From Ichthyobacterium seriolicida (lineage in GTDB: Bacteria > Bacteroidota > Bacteroidia > Flavobacteriales > Ichthyobacteriaceae): a DNA stretch of 64,000 nucleotides. Where the stretch lies: assembly GCF_002369955.1 (NCBI RefSeq), contig NZ_AP014564.1:1408951-1472950 (forward strand). Reading direction: 5' to 3'. A model generated the notes under the pieces. The model saw only the letters and a list, made by a program, of their open reading frames with translations, was not told where the DNA came from and searched no databases. Below, piece after piece: positions 36,331 through 45,148 of this stretch (its first letter is position 1; every line of letters begins with the position of its first letter). Both the position numbers and the translations under genes were made by a program.

Positions 36331-39300
36331 ATGAAGAAAAGTATTTTTTTTAGGTCATTTTTTTTGTCACTATTAGCTAGTGCATCATTGCTTTCTCAAA
36401 CCTTTCCTGATAGGTTAAGTTACCAGACCTTGATAAGAGATAATGAAGGAAATTTATTGAGAGAGACCCCAGTCAATGTTCGTATATCATTATTTGTTAA
36501 TGATGTTTCAGGTAATGAGAAAGTCGCATACAGCGAATCCCATAGAGTCAAAACTAATAAAGGGGGCGTAGCGTCTTTAAAAATAGGAGAAGGGAATAAA
36601 CTTTCCAAGTATAAAGATATTAAATTGACAGATCTAGATTGGGAAGTCCCTCATAAGATTAAGGTCGATTTAGATCTTAATAATAATGGACAATACGATG
36701 TGCACAAAAAAAGTGAGCTGCTTAGTGTCCCTTATGCTATATATGCTTACACTGCTGGGGAAACTTTGTCCCAAAGTAATTTAAATCCTAATAATGCAAA
36801 AATAGACAATAAGTTAGATTCCAGTTTTAAAGTAGAGGTATTAGATGAATTGACGTCTATTGATAAGAAAAATGCATTATCAGCCAATATGGGGAGGGAA
36901 TTATCTGATCAATTAAAATTGAAAATTAATGCCGATAAAGTTGCAAATGATTTAACCACTGATGATGCTACAAAGGTATTATCTGCTAAAATGGGTAAAA
37001 AACTTAAGGATCAAATCGATAAGTTAGATCTTATTTCTGGAGTGCAAGTATTAGATGAATTAACGTCTACTGATAAGAAAAATGCATTATCAGCCAATAT
37101 GGGTAGAGAGTTAGCTGAAGGTTTGGAAAAGAGGATTCATGAGAACAAAATAGCAGATAATTTAACCACTGATGATGCCACAAAGGTATTATCTGCTAAA
37201 ATGGGTAAAAAACTTAAGGATCAAATCGATAAATTAGGTCTTATTTCTGGAGCGCAAGTATTAGATGAATTAACGTCTACTGATGAGAAAAATGCATTAT
37301 CAGCCAATATGGGAAGAGAGTTAGCTGAAGGTTTGGAAAAGAGAATTCATGAGAACAAAATAGCAGATAATTTAATCACTGATGATGCTACAAAGGTATT
37401 ATCTGCTAAAATGGGTAAAAAGCTTGATGAAAAAATAAATAAGACTAATACTCTCATCAAGGTAGAGGATAAAAAAAACAATCTCATAACTAAGTGGTCA
37501 GGAAAGGGCAGTAATGGAACTAGTGCAGGCACTGGTAAAGAAAATATTTTATTAGGTATAAGCTCTGGTAATGCCATAACCACTGGCGCTCAGAATACGG
37601 CTTTTGGCTTTGAAAGTTTGAGAGATAATACTACAGGCGAAAGGAATACTTCTATTGGCGCATATTCTCTGGCTTTTAACACTACAGGTGAAAGGAATAC
37701 TTCTATTGGATACGCTTCTTTATATCAATTAGAAGACGGAACAAAAAATGTAGGAATAGGTTCACATCCTTTATATAGTATAACTACAGGGAGTAAAAAT
37801 ATAGCTATAGGGTCATTTACTTTACATAGAATAACTTCAGGGAGTAAAAATACAGCTATAGGGGCAAATGCCTTATATAATGTGACTACAGGGAATAAAA
37901 ATATAGCTATGGGAAGCGACGCTGGTTATTATATTGCTAACGGATCAACAGCTCTCACTGAATCAAATAATTCTATTTTCATAGGAGATAATGTTAAAGC
38001 GAAAGCAAATAACAGCCTTAATGAGATAGTTATAGGTGATGGCGCTACAGGAAAAGGAAATAATACTGTAGTCATAGGTAAGGAAGGTAGTATTAGATCT
38101 ACTCATTTGGGAGGTGTATTGCACAGTGGAGGTTTTAACAAAAGAAGTAAAATGGATGGAATTACTTATAACGTTGACGATGTAGTTCTTTACGATGGGA
38201 TTTTTTATAAGAGAATAGGGGCTTCTGGCATTAGCACTAACCCATCTTCTGATCCTAATTGGGAAGATATTAGTTCTCATAACCTGCGAAAAGTAGGGAT
38301 TGATAATCTCATAACTAAATGGTCAGGAAAGGGCAGCAATGGAACTAGTGTAGGTACTGGTGAGGAAAATAGTTTTTTAGGTATAAGGTCTGGTAATACC
38401 ATAACAACTGGCAGTCGCAATACGGCTTTTGGCCATGAAAGTTTGAGAGATAATACTACAGGTACTGATAACACTTCTATTGGCGCATTTTCTCTCGCTC
38501 GTAACACTACAGGCTCTATGAATATTTCTATTGGCCCATATTCTCTATTTTATAGTACTACAGGTATTAAGAATATTTCAATTGGATACGCTTCTTTATC
38601 CCGATTAGCAGATGGAAGAAAAAATATAGGAATAGGTACACATTCTTTAAATATTATAGCTAAAGGGAGTGAAAATATAGCTATAGGGGCAAATGCTTTA
38701 TCTAATGTGAAAGCAGCGAGTGAAAATATAGCTATAGGAGCATCTGCTTTACATAAAATAACTACAGGTAATAATAATACAGTTATAGGAAGTGGCGCTG
38801 GTTATTATATTGCTAGCGGATCAATAACTCTCAATAAATCAAACAACTCTATTTTCATAGGAGCTAAAGTTAAAGCACTAGAAAATAACAGCGTTAATGA
38901 AATAGTTATAGGGGCTAATGCGATAGGAAATGGGAATAATACTGTAACCATTGGTAATGGTTATACTACTGATATTTACTTAAGAGGAAGAGTTTATGCA
39001 AAGAGTACACTACTCACTTCTGATAAACGTATCAAAAACATAATAAGCATTTCAGATAAAGAATCAGACCTTAAAAAACTTTTAGATATAGAAATCACGG
39101 ATTACACTATGAGAGATACTAATAAACTGGGCAATCAGCATTTTAAAAAAGTAATAGCTCAGCAGATAGAAGGTATAGTTCCAAATATTGTACAAAAGAA
39201 TAGAGGTGTTATTCCTAGCGTCTATGAATTTTCGAAATCGGTAGAAACTATTGATAATATGACATCAATTACTACAAAGAAATCTCACGGTTTTTCTAAG

Positions 39301-39699
39301 GGAGACATGGTAAAATTAATTTTGGATGATAACAAAGAGAGTTTAGTTAAAGTAAAAGAGATAAAAAGCAATAATACTTTTATGGTAGAGTTAGGATATG
39401 AGGTATCTCCAAATAAAGTATTTGTATATGGTAAGCAAGTAGATGATTTGCGATCAGTAGATTACGATGGCCTTACCACTTTGAATATTTCAGCTACTCA
39501 AGCTGTTTTCAATCATGTAGTAGACTTAGAAAAAGAAAGTAGCATTATTAAAGATGAGAATAGTGTTCTTAAACAAGAGGTTAAGGTCCTTAAGGAAGGG
39601 CTTTCTAATTCTAGAAAAGAGATTAAGAATTTAATTAATATCTTAAGTAAAGCTAAGATTCTAGATGTTAAAGATCTTAAAAGTTTAACAGAAGAATAA
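36331..39699 (+). CDS. S74-chaperone fibre protein, middle paralogue (two head modules)
   Basis: The 1122-residue protein has a signal peptide, the same N-domain as its paralogues ([20 protein letters not shown]), and a stalk of alternating tail-fibre-like motifs ([40 protein letters not shown]). Two YadA-like head modules follow (about 400-580 and 660-880), each opening with [15 protein letters not shown]. Between them (about 590-655) is a small module with [16 protein letters not shown] and DPNWEDIS that resembles the chitin/cellulose-binding CBM5/12 fold. The S74 chaperone at the end keeps the SDKRIK dyad (Ser897/Lys902) and a C-terminal coiled coil. Predicted trimeric secreted fibre that loses its chaperone by self-cleavage. 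An IS256-type end starts 36 bp after the stop. Confidence 0.8.
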   Translation: MKKSIFFRSFFLSLLASASLLSQTFPDRLSYQTLIRDNEGNLLRETPVNVRISLFVNDVSGNEKVAYSESHRVKTNKGGVASLKIGEGNKLSKYKDIKLTDLDWEVPHKIKVDLDLNNNGQYDVHKKSELLSVPYAIYAYTAGETLSQSNLNPNNAKIDNKLDSSFKVEVLDELTSIDKKNALSANMGRELSDQLKLKINADKVANDLTTDDATKVLSAKMGKKLKDQIDKLDLISGVQVLDELTSTDKKNALSANMGRELAEGLEKRIHENKIADNLTTDDATKVLSAKMGKKLKDQIDKLGLISGAQVLDELTSTDEKNALSANMGRELAEGLEKRIHENKIADNLITDDATKVLSAKMGKKLDEKINKTNTLIKVEDKKNNLITKWSGKGSNGTSAGTGKENILLGISSGNAITTGAQNTAFGFESLRDNTTGERNTSIGAYSLAFNTTGERNTSIGYASLYQLEDGTKNVGIGSHPLYSITTGSKNIAIGSFTLHRITSGSKNTAIGANALYNVTTGNKNIAMGSDAGYYIANGSTALTESNNSIFIGDNVKAKANNSLNEIVIGDGATGKGNNTVVIGKEGSIRSTHLGGVLHSGGFNKRSKMDGITYNVDDVVLYDGIFYKRIGASGISTNPSSDPNWEDISSHNLRKVGIDNLITKWSGKGSNGTSVGTGEENSFLGIRSGNTITTGSRNTAFGHESLRDNTTGTDNTSIGAFSLARNTTGSMNISIGPYSLFYSTTGIKNISIGYASLSRLADGRKNIGIGTHSLNIIAKGSENIAIGANALSNVKAASENIAIGASALHKITTGNNNTVIGSGAGYYIASGSITLNKSNNSIFIGAKVKALENNSVNEIVIGANAIGNGNNTVTIGNGYTTDIYLRGRVYAKSTLLTSDKRIKNIISISDKESDLKKLLDIEITDYTMRDTNKLGNQHFKKVIAQQIEGIVPNIVQKNRGVIPSVYEFSKSVETIDNMTSITTKKSHGFSKGDMVKLILDDNKESLVKVKEIKSNNTFMVELGYEVSPNKVFVYGKQVDDLRSVDYDGLTTLNISATQAVFNHVVDLEKESSIIKDENSVLKQEVKVLKEGLSNSRKEIKNLINILSKAKILDVKDLKSLTEE

Positions 39700-39735
39700 T
39701 ATCTGAACTATGTTAACTTACTACTAGCCCTTAGG

Positions 39736-40208
39736 GACACTATCCCTTAAAGTGTGTAAATAAGAAATGACATATTTTTTTTGTTTTTTATTCATAGTCG
39801 TTGAGCTCTTTTGTAAAAAATAGTTAAAAATTGATTCAGGATTATTTCTCAATTCAGTATAGGTTTGGGCCATTTTTTTGTAGCCTTCCTAGGAGCTAAG
39901 AAAGTAGATTTTATAACAGTATCATCTGTTGGGAATGACAATTTGTTTTTGGTGTATTTTCTGATTTTTCTATTGAGGTTTTCAATCAAGTTGATGGTGT
40001 AAATAATTTTCTTGATTTCTATTGGAAATTTATAAAAAGTAGATAATTCCTCCCAGTTATTTCGCTGGCTTTTAATAGCGTATGAATACTTAGATTCCCA
40101 TGTCCTTGCAAAGTCATTTAATACCTCTTCGGCCGCTTGCTTAGTTGGCGTAAAGTCTAATAATTACATTCTCTATACCATCGAACATATTCTTGCGTTT
40201 GGGAACTA
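39736..40208 (-). pseudogene. Internally deleted IS256-type element
   Basis: The outer end GACACTATCCCTTAAAGTGT begins at 39736. Reading leftward, the DNA up to about 40150 matches the C-terminal part of the transposase as in the remnant at 19175 (including the KKWAQPI and IENLN regions), while 40157-40205 resembles an N-terminal piece found at about 34970-35020. The middle of the gene is gone, so this is a deletion derivative. It ends at the family 2 element at 40218. Confidence 0.7.
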
Positions 40209-40217
40209 GGACTAGGG

Positions 40218-40434
40218 TTAACCCAGATTATTCATAATCGTATGAATTTTTAGGTTAAATCTATCGTTTTTATTCAGTATTTATGAGTAATTGTCAATTT
40301 AACTCAGGTTATAAATAATGTGTTTTTATTCCTCATTTTTGGGCTTTATCTAAAGTGGTTGATTTTGGGGTAAAGTCCTTTAAAATTAACACTTTATGCC
40401 TAAATTGAAATATAACTATGAATAATCTGGGTTA
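40218..40434 (-). mobile_element. 217 bp miniature inverted-repeat element (family 2), copy c
   Basis: The ends read TTAACCCAGATTATTCATAA and CTATGAATAATCTGGGTTA, and the interior is the reverse complement of the copies at 13851 and 16022. It lies just beyond the deleted IS256-type remnant. From 40435 to about 40570 I see only AT-rich DNA without a gene; the fibre-gene leader follows. Confidence 0.8.
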
Positions 40435-40614
40435 AGGTATAGTAAATGTGCCGTCTATAAAGGCTGGGGATATCTGCTCTAAGGTTTTTATCTTCATTTC
40501 TAATCCTCTTGCCATTTGTAGGAAGAATTAATACCTCAGTTAAGATATATGCTTTTAAACTAATGTTATTGTGTCTGGCGTGTATCATTAACTAGAATAT
40601 TCCAAAAAAAAATG

Positions 40615-40622
40615 TATATTTG
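40615..40622 (+). promoter_or_regulatory. -7 element of the third fibre gene
   Basis: TATATTTG, a perfect TAnnTTTG match, is preceded by ATTCCAAAAAAAAATG and lies in the leader (40571-40733) shared with the second fibre gene. Conservation between paralogous leaders supports function. Confidence 0.5.
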
Positions 40623-40733
40623 TGCGGCTTTTGGTTTTTATTATCTAGTAGTTGTATCAACTCATTTCGGAGTTAATCATAAATTAAACAGAACCAAATA
40701 GCTTAGTTTTTTAATCATAAAAGTCAACTTTAT

Positions 40734-43700
40734 ATGAAGAAGAATATTTTTTTTACGTCATTTTTTTTGTCAGTATTAGCTAGTGTATCATTGTTTTCTC
40801 AAACCTTTCCTGATAGGTTAAGTTACCAGACCTTGATAAGAGATAATGAAGGAAATTTATTGAAGGAGACCCCAGTCAATGTTCGTATATCCTTATTTGT
40901 TAATGATGTTTCAGGCAATGAGAAAGTCACATACAGCGAATCTCATAGAGTAAAAACTAATAAAGGAGGCGTAGCATCTTTAAAAATAGGAGAAGGGAAT
41001 AAACTTTCCAATTATAAAGATGTTAAATTGACAGATCTAGATTGGAAGGTTCCTCATAATGTTAAGGTCGATTTAGATCTTAATAATAATGGACAATACG
41101 ATGTACACAAAAAAAGCGAGCTGCTTAGTGTTCCTTATGCTATACATTCGCATAGTGCTAGTGAAGTTGATATTGTAGATAATCTAAGTTCTCATAATAG
41201 TGTAATCCCTCTATCAGCTAACCAAGGCAGAATATTGTCTAAAAGGATACAAACTAAGATCCATAAGAATAAGATCGTAGATAATTTAAATAGCAGTGAT
41301 GCTACAAAGGTATTGTCAGCAGCGCAAGGAAAAGCCCTTAAGGAAGAAATAGACAATAAGTTAGATTCCAGTTTAAGGGTGGATGTATTAGATGAGTTGA
41401 CATCTACTGATAAGAAAAATGCATTATCAGCTAATAAGGGAAGAGAGTTAGCTGAAGATTTAGAAAAGAGGATTCATGAGAACAAAATAGCGGATAATTT
41501 ATTTACTAATGATCCTAATAAAGTATTGTCAGCAGCGCAAGGAAAAGCCCTTAAGGCAGAAATAGATAAAAAACTAGATTCTAGTTTAAAAGTAGATGTA
41601 TTAGATGAGTTGACATCTACTGATAAGAAAAATGCATTATCAGCCAATATGGGTAGGGAATTATCCAGCCAATTAAAAAACAAGATTGGTACTGATAAAG
41701 TTGCAAATGATTTAATGACAGATGATGTTACAAAGGTATTATCAGCTAATCAAGGGAGAATTTTAGAGGATAAGAAATTAGATAAAATAGATATTGCTGA
41801 TAATTTTAATGGAGGTAATGGTAAAGTTTTATCAGCCGCAAAGGGGAAAGAGTTAAAGGAGATGATAGAAAAAAAAGCAGAAAAGGGAGATAAAGGAGAC
41901 ACAGGTCAAACAGGACCACAAGGTCCAGCAGGTGCGACAGGACCAAAAGGACCAAAAGGTGAAAAAGGAGACACAGGTCAAGTAGGACCACAGGGTCCAG
42001 CAGGTGCTGCAGGTCCTAAAGGTGAAAAAGGAGACACGGGAGTGCAAGGTCCTCCAGGTCCAGTAAAAATTATAGATGAGTTAACTTCTGAGGATAGAAT
42101 AAGTGCCTTATCAGCTAAACAGGGTAAACGTTTAAATGAAAAAATAGAAAAAGCACATACGCTTATAAGACCAAATGGAGAAAGTAATATTATAACTAAA
42201 TGGTCAGGAAATGGGAGTAATGGAACTAGTGGAGGTACTGGTATAGAAAATATTTTTTTAGGTATAAGCTCTGGTAATGCCATAACCACTGGTTATCAGA
42301 ATACGGCTTTTGGTTTTGAAAGTTTGAGAGATAATACTACAGGTGAAAGGAATACTTCTATTGGCGCATATTCTCTTGCTGATAACACTAAAGGTGATAG
42401 GAATACTTCTATTGGCGCATATTCTCTCGCTCGTAACACTACAGGTGATAGGAATACTTCTATTGGATACTCTTCTTTATCCCGACTAGCAGATGGAACA
42501 AAAAATGTAGGAATAGGCTCACATCCTTTATATAGTATAACTACAGGGAGTAATAATATAGCTATAGGGCCATATTCTTTATATAATGTGACTGCAGGTA
42601 ATAGTAATATAGCTATAGGAAGTGACGCTGGTTATTTTATTGCTGACGGATTAACAGCTCTCAATAAATCAAATAATTCTATTTTCATAGGAACTGATGT
42701 TAGAGCGCTAGCAGCTAACAGCGTTAATGAGATAGTTATAGGTGATGGCGCTATAGGAAAAGGAAATAATACGGTAGTAATAGGTAAGGAAGGTAGTATT
42801 ACATCTACTCATTTAGGAGGTGTATTGCACAGTGGAGGTTTTAACAAAAGAAGTAAAATGAGTGGGGTTACTTATAACGTTGACGATGTAGTTCTTTATG
42901 ATGGGGTTTTTTACAAAAGAACAGGATCTGCTGGCACTAGCGCTAACCCATCTTCTGATCCTGATTGGGAAGATATTAGTTCTGATAAACTGCGAAAAGT
43001 AGGGACTAATAATCTCATAACTAAATGGTCAGGAAAGGGCAGTAATGGAACTAGTGCAGGTACTAATGAAGAAAATAGTTTTTTAGGTATAAAATCTGGT
43101 AATGCCATAACCACTGGCTATCGGAATACGGCTTTTGGCTTTAAAAGTTTGAAAGATAATACTACAGGTTATATGAATACTTCTATTGGCCCATATTCTC
43201 TTGCTGATAACACTAAAGGTGCTCTGAATACTTCTATTGGATACGCTTCTTTATACAAATTATTAGATGGAGAAGAAAATGTAGGAATAGGCGTACGTCC
43301 TTTATATAATGTAACTACAGGTAATAGTAATATAGCTATAGGAAATGAAGCTGGTTATTATATGGCTAACGGATCAACGGTTCTCAATAAATCAAATAAT
43401 TCTATTTTCATAGGAACAGATGTTAAAGCGCTAGCGGCTAACAGCCTTAATGAGATAGTTATAGGTTATGACGCTACAGGAAAAGGAGATAATACGGTAG
43501 TCATAGGTAAGGAAGGTAGTATTACATCTACTCATTTAGGAGGTGTATTGCACAGTGGAGGTTTTAACAAAAGAAGTAAAATGAGTGGGGTTACTTATAA
43601 CGTTGATGATGTAGTTCTTTACGATGGGATTTTTTATAAGAGAACAGGATCTGCTGGCACTAGCACTACCCCATCTTCTGATCCTAATTGGGAAGATATT

Positions 43701-44990
43701 AGTTCTGATAAATTGCTAAAAGTAGGGAGCGATAATCTCATAACTAAATGGTCAGGTAAGCTCAGTAATGGAACTAGTGCAGGTACTGGTAAAGAAAATA
43801 GTCTTTTAGGTATAAGCTCTGGTAATGCCATAACCACTGGCTATCGGAATACGGCTTTTGGCTTTAAAAGTTTGAAAGCTAATACTACAGGTTATATGAA
43901 TACTTCTATTGGCGCATATTCTCTAGCTTTTAACACTAATGGTGCTCTGAATACTTCAATGGGATACGCTTCTTTATACAGATTAATAGATGGAGAAAAA
44001 AATGTAGGAATAGGCTCACACCCTTTATATATGATAACTACAGGGAGTGAAAATACAGCTATAGGGTCAAATGCTTTACATAATGTGACTACAGGTGATA
44101 ATAATATAGCTATAGGAAGTGGCGCTGGTTATTATATTCGTGACAAAAAAACACCTCTCAAGAAATCAACTAATTCTATTTTCATAGGAGCTAATACTAA
44201 ATCATTATTAGATAACAGCGAGAATGAGATAGTTATAGGTTATGACGCTATAGGACATGGGAATAATACTGTAACCATTGGTAATGCTAAGACCACTACT
44301 CAAATTTTCTTAGACGCAAGAACTGTTTATGCAGAAAATATACAAGTTCTTTCTGATAAACGTATCAAGAGCATAATAGGCATTTCAGATAAAGAATCAG
44401 ACCTTAAAAAACTTTTAGATATAGAAATCACGGATTACAGTATGAGAGATACTAATAAAGCCGGTAATCAGCATTTTAAAAAAGTAATAGCTCAGCAGAT
44501 AGAAGGTATAGTTCCAAATATTGTAGAAAAGAATAGAGGTGTGATACCTAGCGTCTATGAATCATCGAGTTTGGTAGAAACTATTGATAATATGACATCA
44601 ATTACTACAAAGAAATCTCACGGTTTTTCTAAGGGAGATATGGTAAGATTAATTTTGGATGATGACCGAGAGAGTTTAGTTAAAGTAAAAGAGATAAAAA
44701 GTGCTAATGCTTTTGTGGTAGATTTAGGAGATGAGGTATCTCCAAATAGAGTATTTGTATATGGTAAGCAAGTAGATGATTTACGATCAGTAGATTACGA
44801 TGGTCTTACCACTTTAAATATTTCAGCTACTCAAGCTCTTTATGAAGAACTTTCGGCCACTAAGGAAAAATTAGATGCTACTGAGCAAAAGCTTTTTAGT
44901 TCTCAAAAGAAGTTAGATATTCTAATAAAGGTATTGAGCAATACAAATATTCTCAGCGAGAAAGATATCAAAACTTTAACAAAAGAATAA
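40734..44990 (+). CDS. S74-chaperone fibre protein, largest paralogue (collagen-like stalk, three head modules)
   Basis: The 1418-residue protein has a signal peptide, the shared N-domain and a stalk mixing both motif types seen in its paralogues. A collagen-like stretch of 19 Gly-X-Y triplets follows (about 385-443; [16 protein letters not shown]). Three YadA-like head modules come next, starting near residues 485, 760 and 1000, separated by two CBM5/12-like modules ([11 protein letters not shown](V/I)FYKRTG). The S74 chaperone carries SDKRIK (Ser1207/Lys1212) and ends with SATQALYEE and a coiled coil. The last head and S74 region are almost identical to those of the 913-residue paralogue, whereas the N-domain is closer to the 1122-residue one. 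A trimeric secreted fibre is the likely product; its ligand is unknown. Confidence 0.8.
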   Translation: MKKNIFFTSFFLSVLASVSLFSQTFPDRLSYQTLIRDNEGNLLKETPVNVRISLFVNDVSGNEKVTYSESHRVKTNKGGVASLKIGEGNKLSNYKDVKLTDLDWKVPHNVKVDLDLNNNGQYDVHKKSELLSVPYAIHSHSASEVDIVDNLSSHNSVIPLSANQGRILSKRIQTKIHKNKIVDNLNSSDATKVLSAAQGKALKEEIDNKLDSSLRVDVLDELTSTDKKNALSANKGRELAEDLEKRIHENKIADNLFTNDPNKVLSAAQGKALKAEIDKKLDSSLKVDVLDELTSTDKKNALSANMGRELSSQLKNKIGTDKVANDLMTDDVTKVLSANQGRILEDKKLDKIDIADNFNGGNGKVLSAAKGKELKEMIEKKAEKGDKGDTGQTGPQGPAGATGPKGPKGEKGDTGQVGPQGPAGAAGPKGEKGDTGVQGPPGPVKIIDELTSEDRISALSAKQGKRLNEKIEKAHTLIRPNGESNIITKWSGNGSNGTSGGTGIENIFLGISSGNAITTGYQNTAFGFESLRDNTTGERNTSIGAYSLADNTKGDRNTSIGAYSLARNTTGDRNTSIGYSSLSRLADGTKNVGIGSHPLYSITTGSNNIAIGPYSLYNVTAGNSNIAIGSDAGYFIADGLTALNKSNNSIFIGTDVRALAANSVNEIVIGDGAIGKGNNTVVIGKEGSITSTHLGGVLHSGGFNKRSKMSGVTYNVDDVVLYDGVFYKRTGSAGTSANPSSDPDWEDISSDKLRKVGTNNLITKWSGKGSNGTSAGTNEENSFLGIKSGNAITTGYRNTAFGFKSLKDNTTGYMNTSIGPYSLADNTKGALNTSIGYASLYKLLDGEENVGIGVRPLYNVTTGNSNIAIGNEAGYYMANGSTVLNKSNNSIFIGTDVKALAANSLNEIVIGYDATGKGDNTVVIGKEGSITSTHLGGVLHSGGFNKRSKMSGVTYNVDDVVLYDGIFYKRTGSAGTSTTPSSDPNWEDISSDKLLKVGSDNLITKWSGKLSNGTSAGTGKENSLLGISSGNAITTGYRNTAFGFKSLKANTTGYMNTSIGAYSLAFNTNGALNTSMGYASLYRLIDGEKNVGIGSHPLYMITTGSENTAIGSNALHNVTTGDNNIAIGSGAGYYIRDKKTPLKKSTNSIFIGANTKSLLDNSENEIVIGYDAIGHGNNTVTIGNAKTTTQIFLDARTVYAENIQVLSDKRIKSIIGISDKESDLKKLLDIEITDYSMRDTNKAGNQHFKKVIAQQIEGIVPNIVEKNRGVIPSVYESSSLVETIDNMTSITTKKSHGFSKGDMVRLILDDDRESLVKVKEIKSANAFVVDLGDEVSPNRVFVYGKQVDDLRSVDYDGLTTLNISATQALYEELSATKEKLDATEQKLFSSQKKLDILIKVLSNTNILSEKDIKTLTKE
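41886..42062 (+). repeat. Collagen-like Gly-X-Y coding segment
   Basis: Nineteen consecutive Gly-X-Y triplets plus Gly-Pro, rich in GPQ, GPA, GPK, GEK and GDT, lie in frame within the stalk of the largest fibre protein. The other two paralogues lack it. The segment is internally repetitive (GDTGQ(T/V)GPQGPAGA occurs twice). Confidence 0.92.
42194..44100 (+). repeat. Large in-frame direct repeats of the head/binding module
   Basis: The segment opening with AACTAAATGGTCAGGAAA starts at 42194, 43019 and 43742 (periods 825 and 723 bp). The first two units each consist of a head module plus a CBM5/12-like module; the third runs into the S74 chaperone. The same block occurs twice in the gene at 36331 (about 37493 and 38310) and once in the gene at 16428 (about 17907). 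Confidence 0.85.
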
Positions 44991-45039
44991 TTTTTGAAAG
45001 ACATCATTTCTAATAGAGACCAGTGTAATTGATAGGACT

Positions 45040-45142
45040 GACACTATCGGCTTGAAGTGTGTAAAGTTTATATTTAGGATAAAAAATCCTAGACATTTAA
45101 AAAAAACAATTAAAACTTTATAAGCTTTTCAGCGATAGTGTC
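45040..45142 (+). mobile_element. 103 bp solo element derived from an IS256-type insertion sequence
   Basis: GACACTATCGGCTTGAAGTG at the left and AGCGATAGTGTC at the right form imperfect inverted ends. Between them is only the IS leader (TTTATATTTAGGATAAAAAA onward) found upstream of the transposase fragment at 35284-35371. It is an end-to-end deletion derivative with no transposase code, lying between two convergent genes. Confidence 0.75.
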
Positions 45143-45148
45143 TTTAAG

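Noticed and set aside
41806-42289. Leftward open frames opposite the collagen-like segment
   Set aside because: They arise from the repetitive codons of the Gly-X-Y stretch and head module read on the other strand; composition is Leu/Ser/Cys-rich nonsense.
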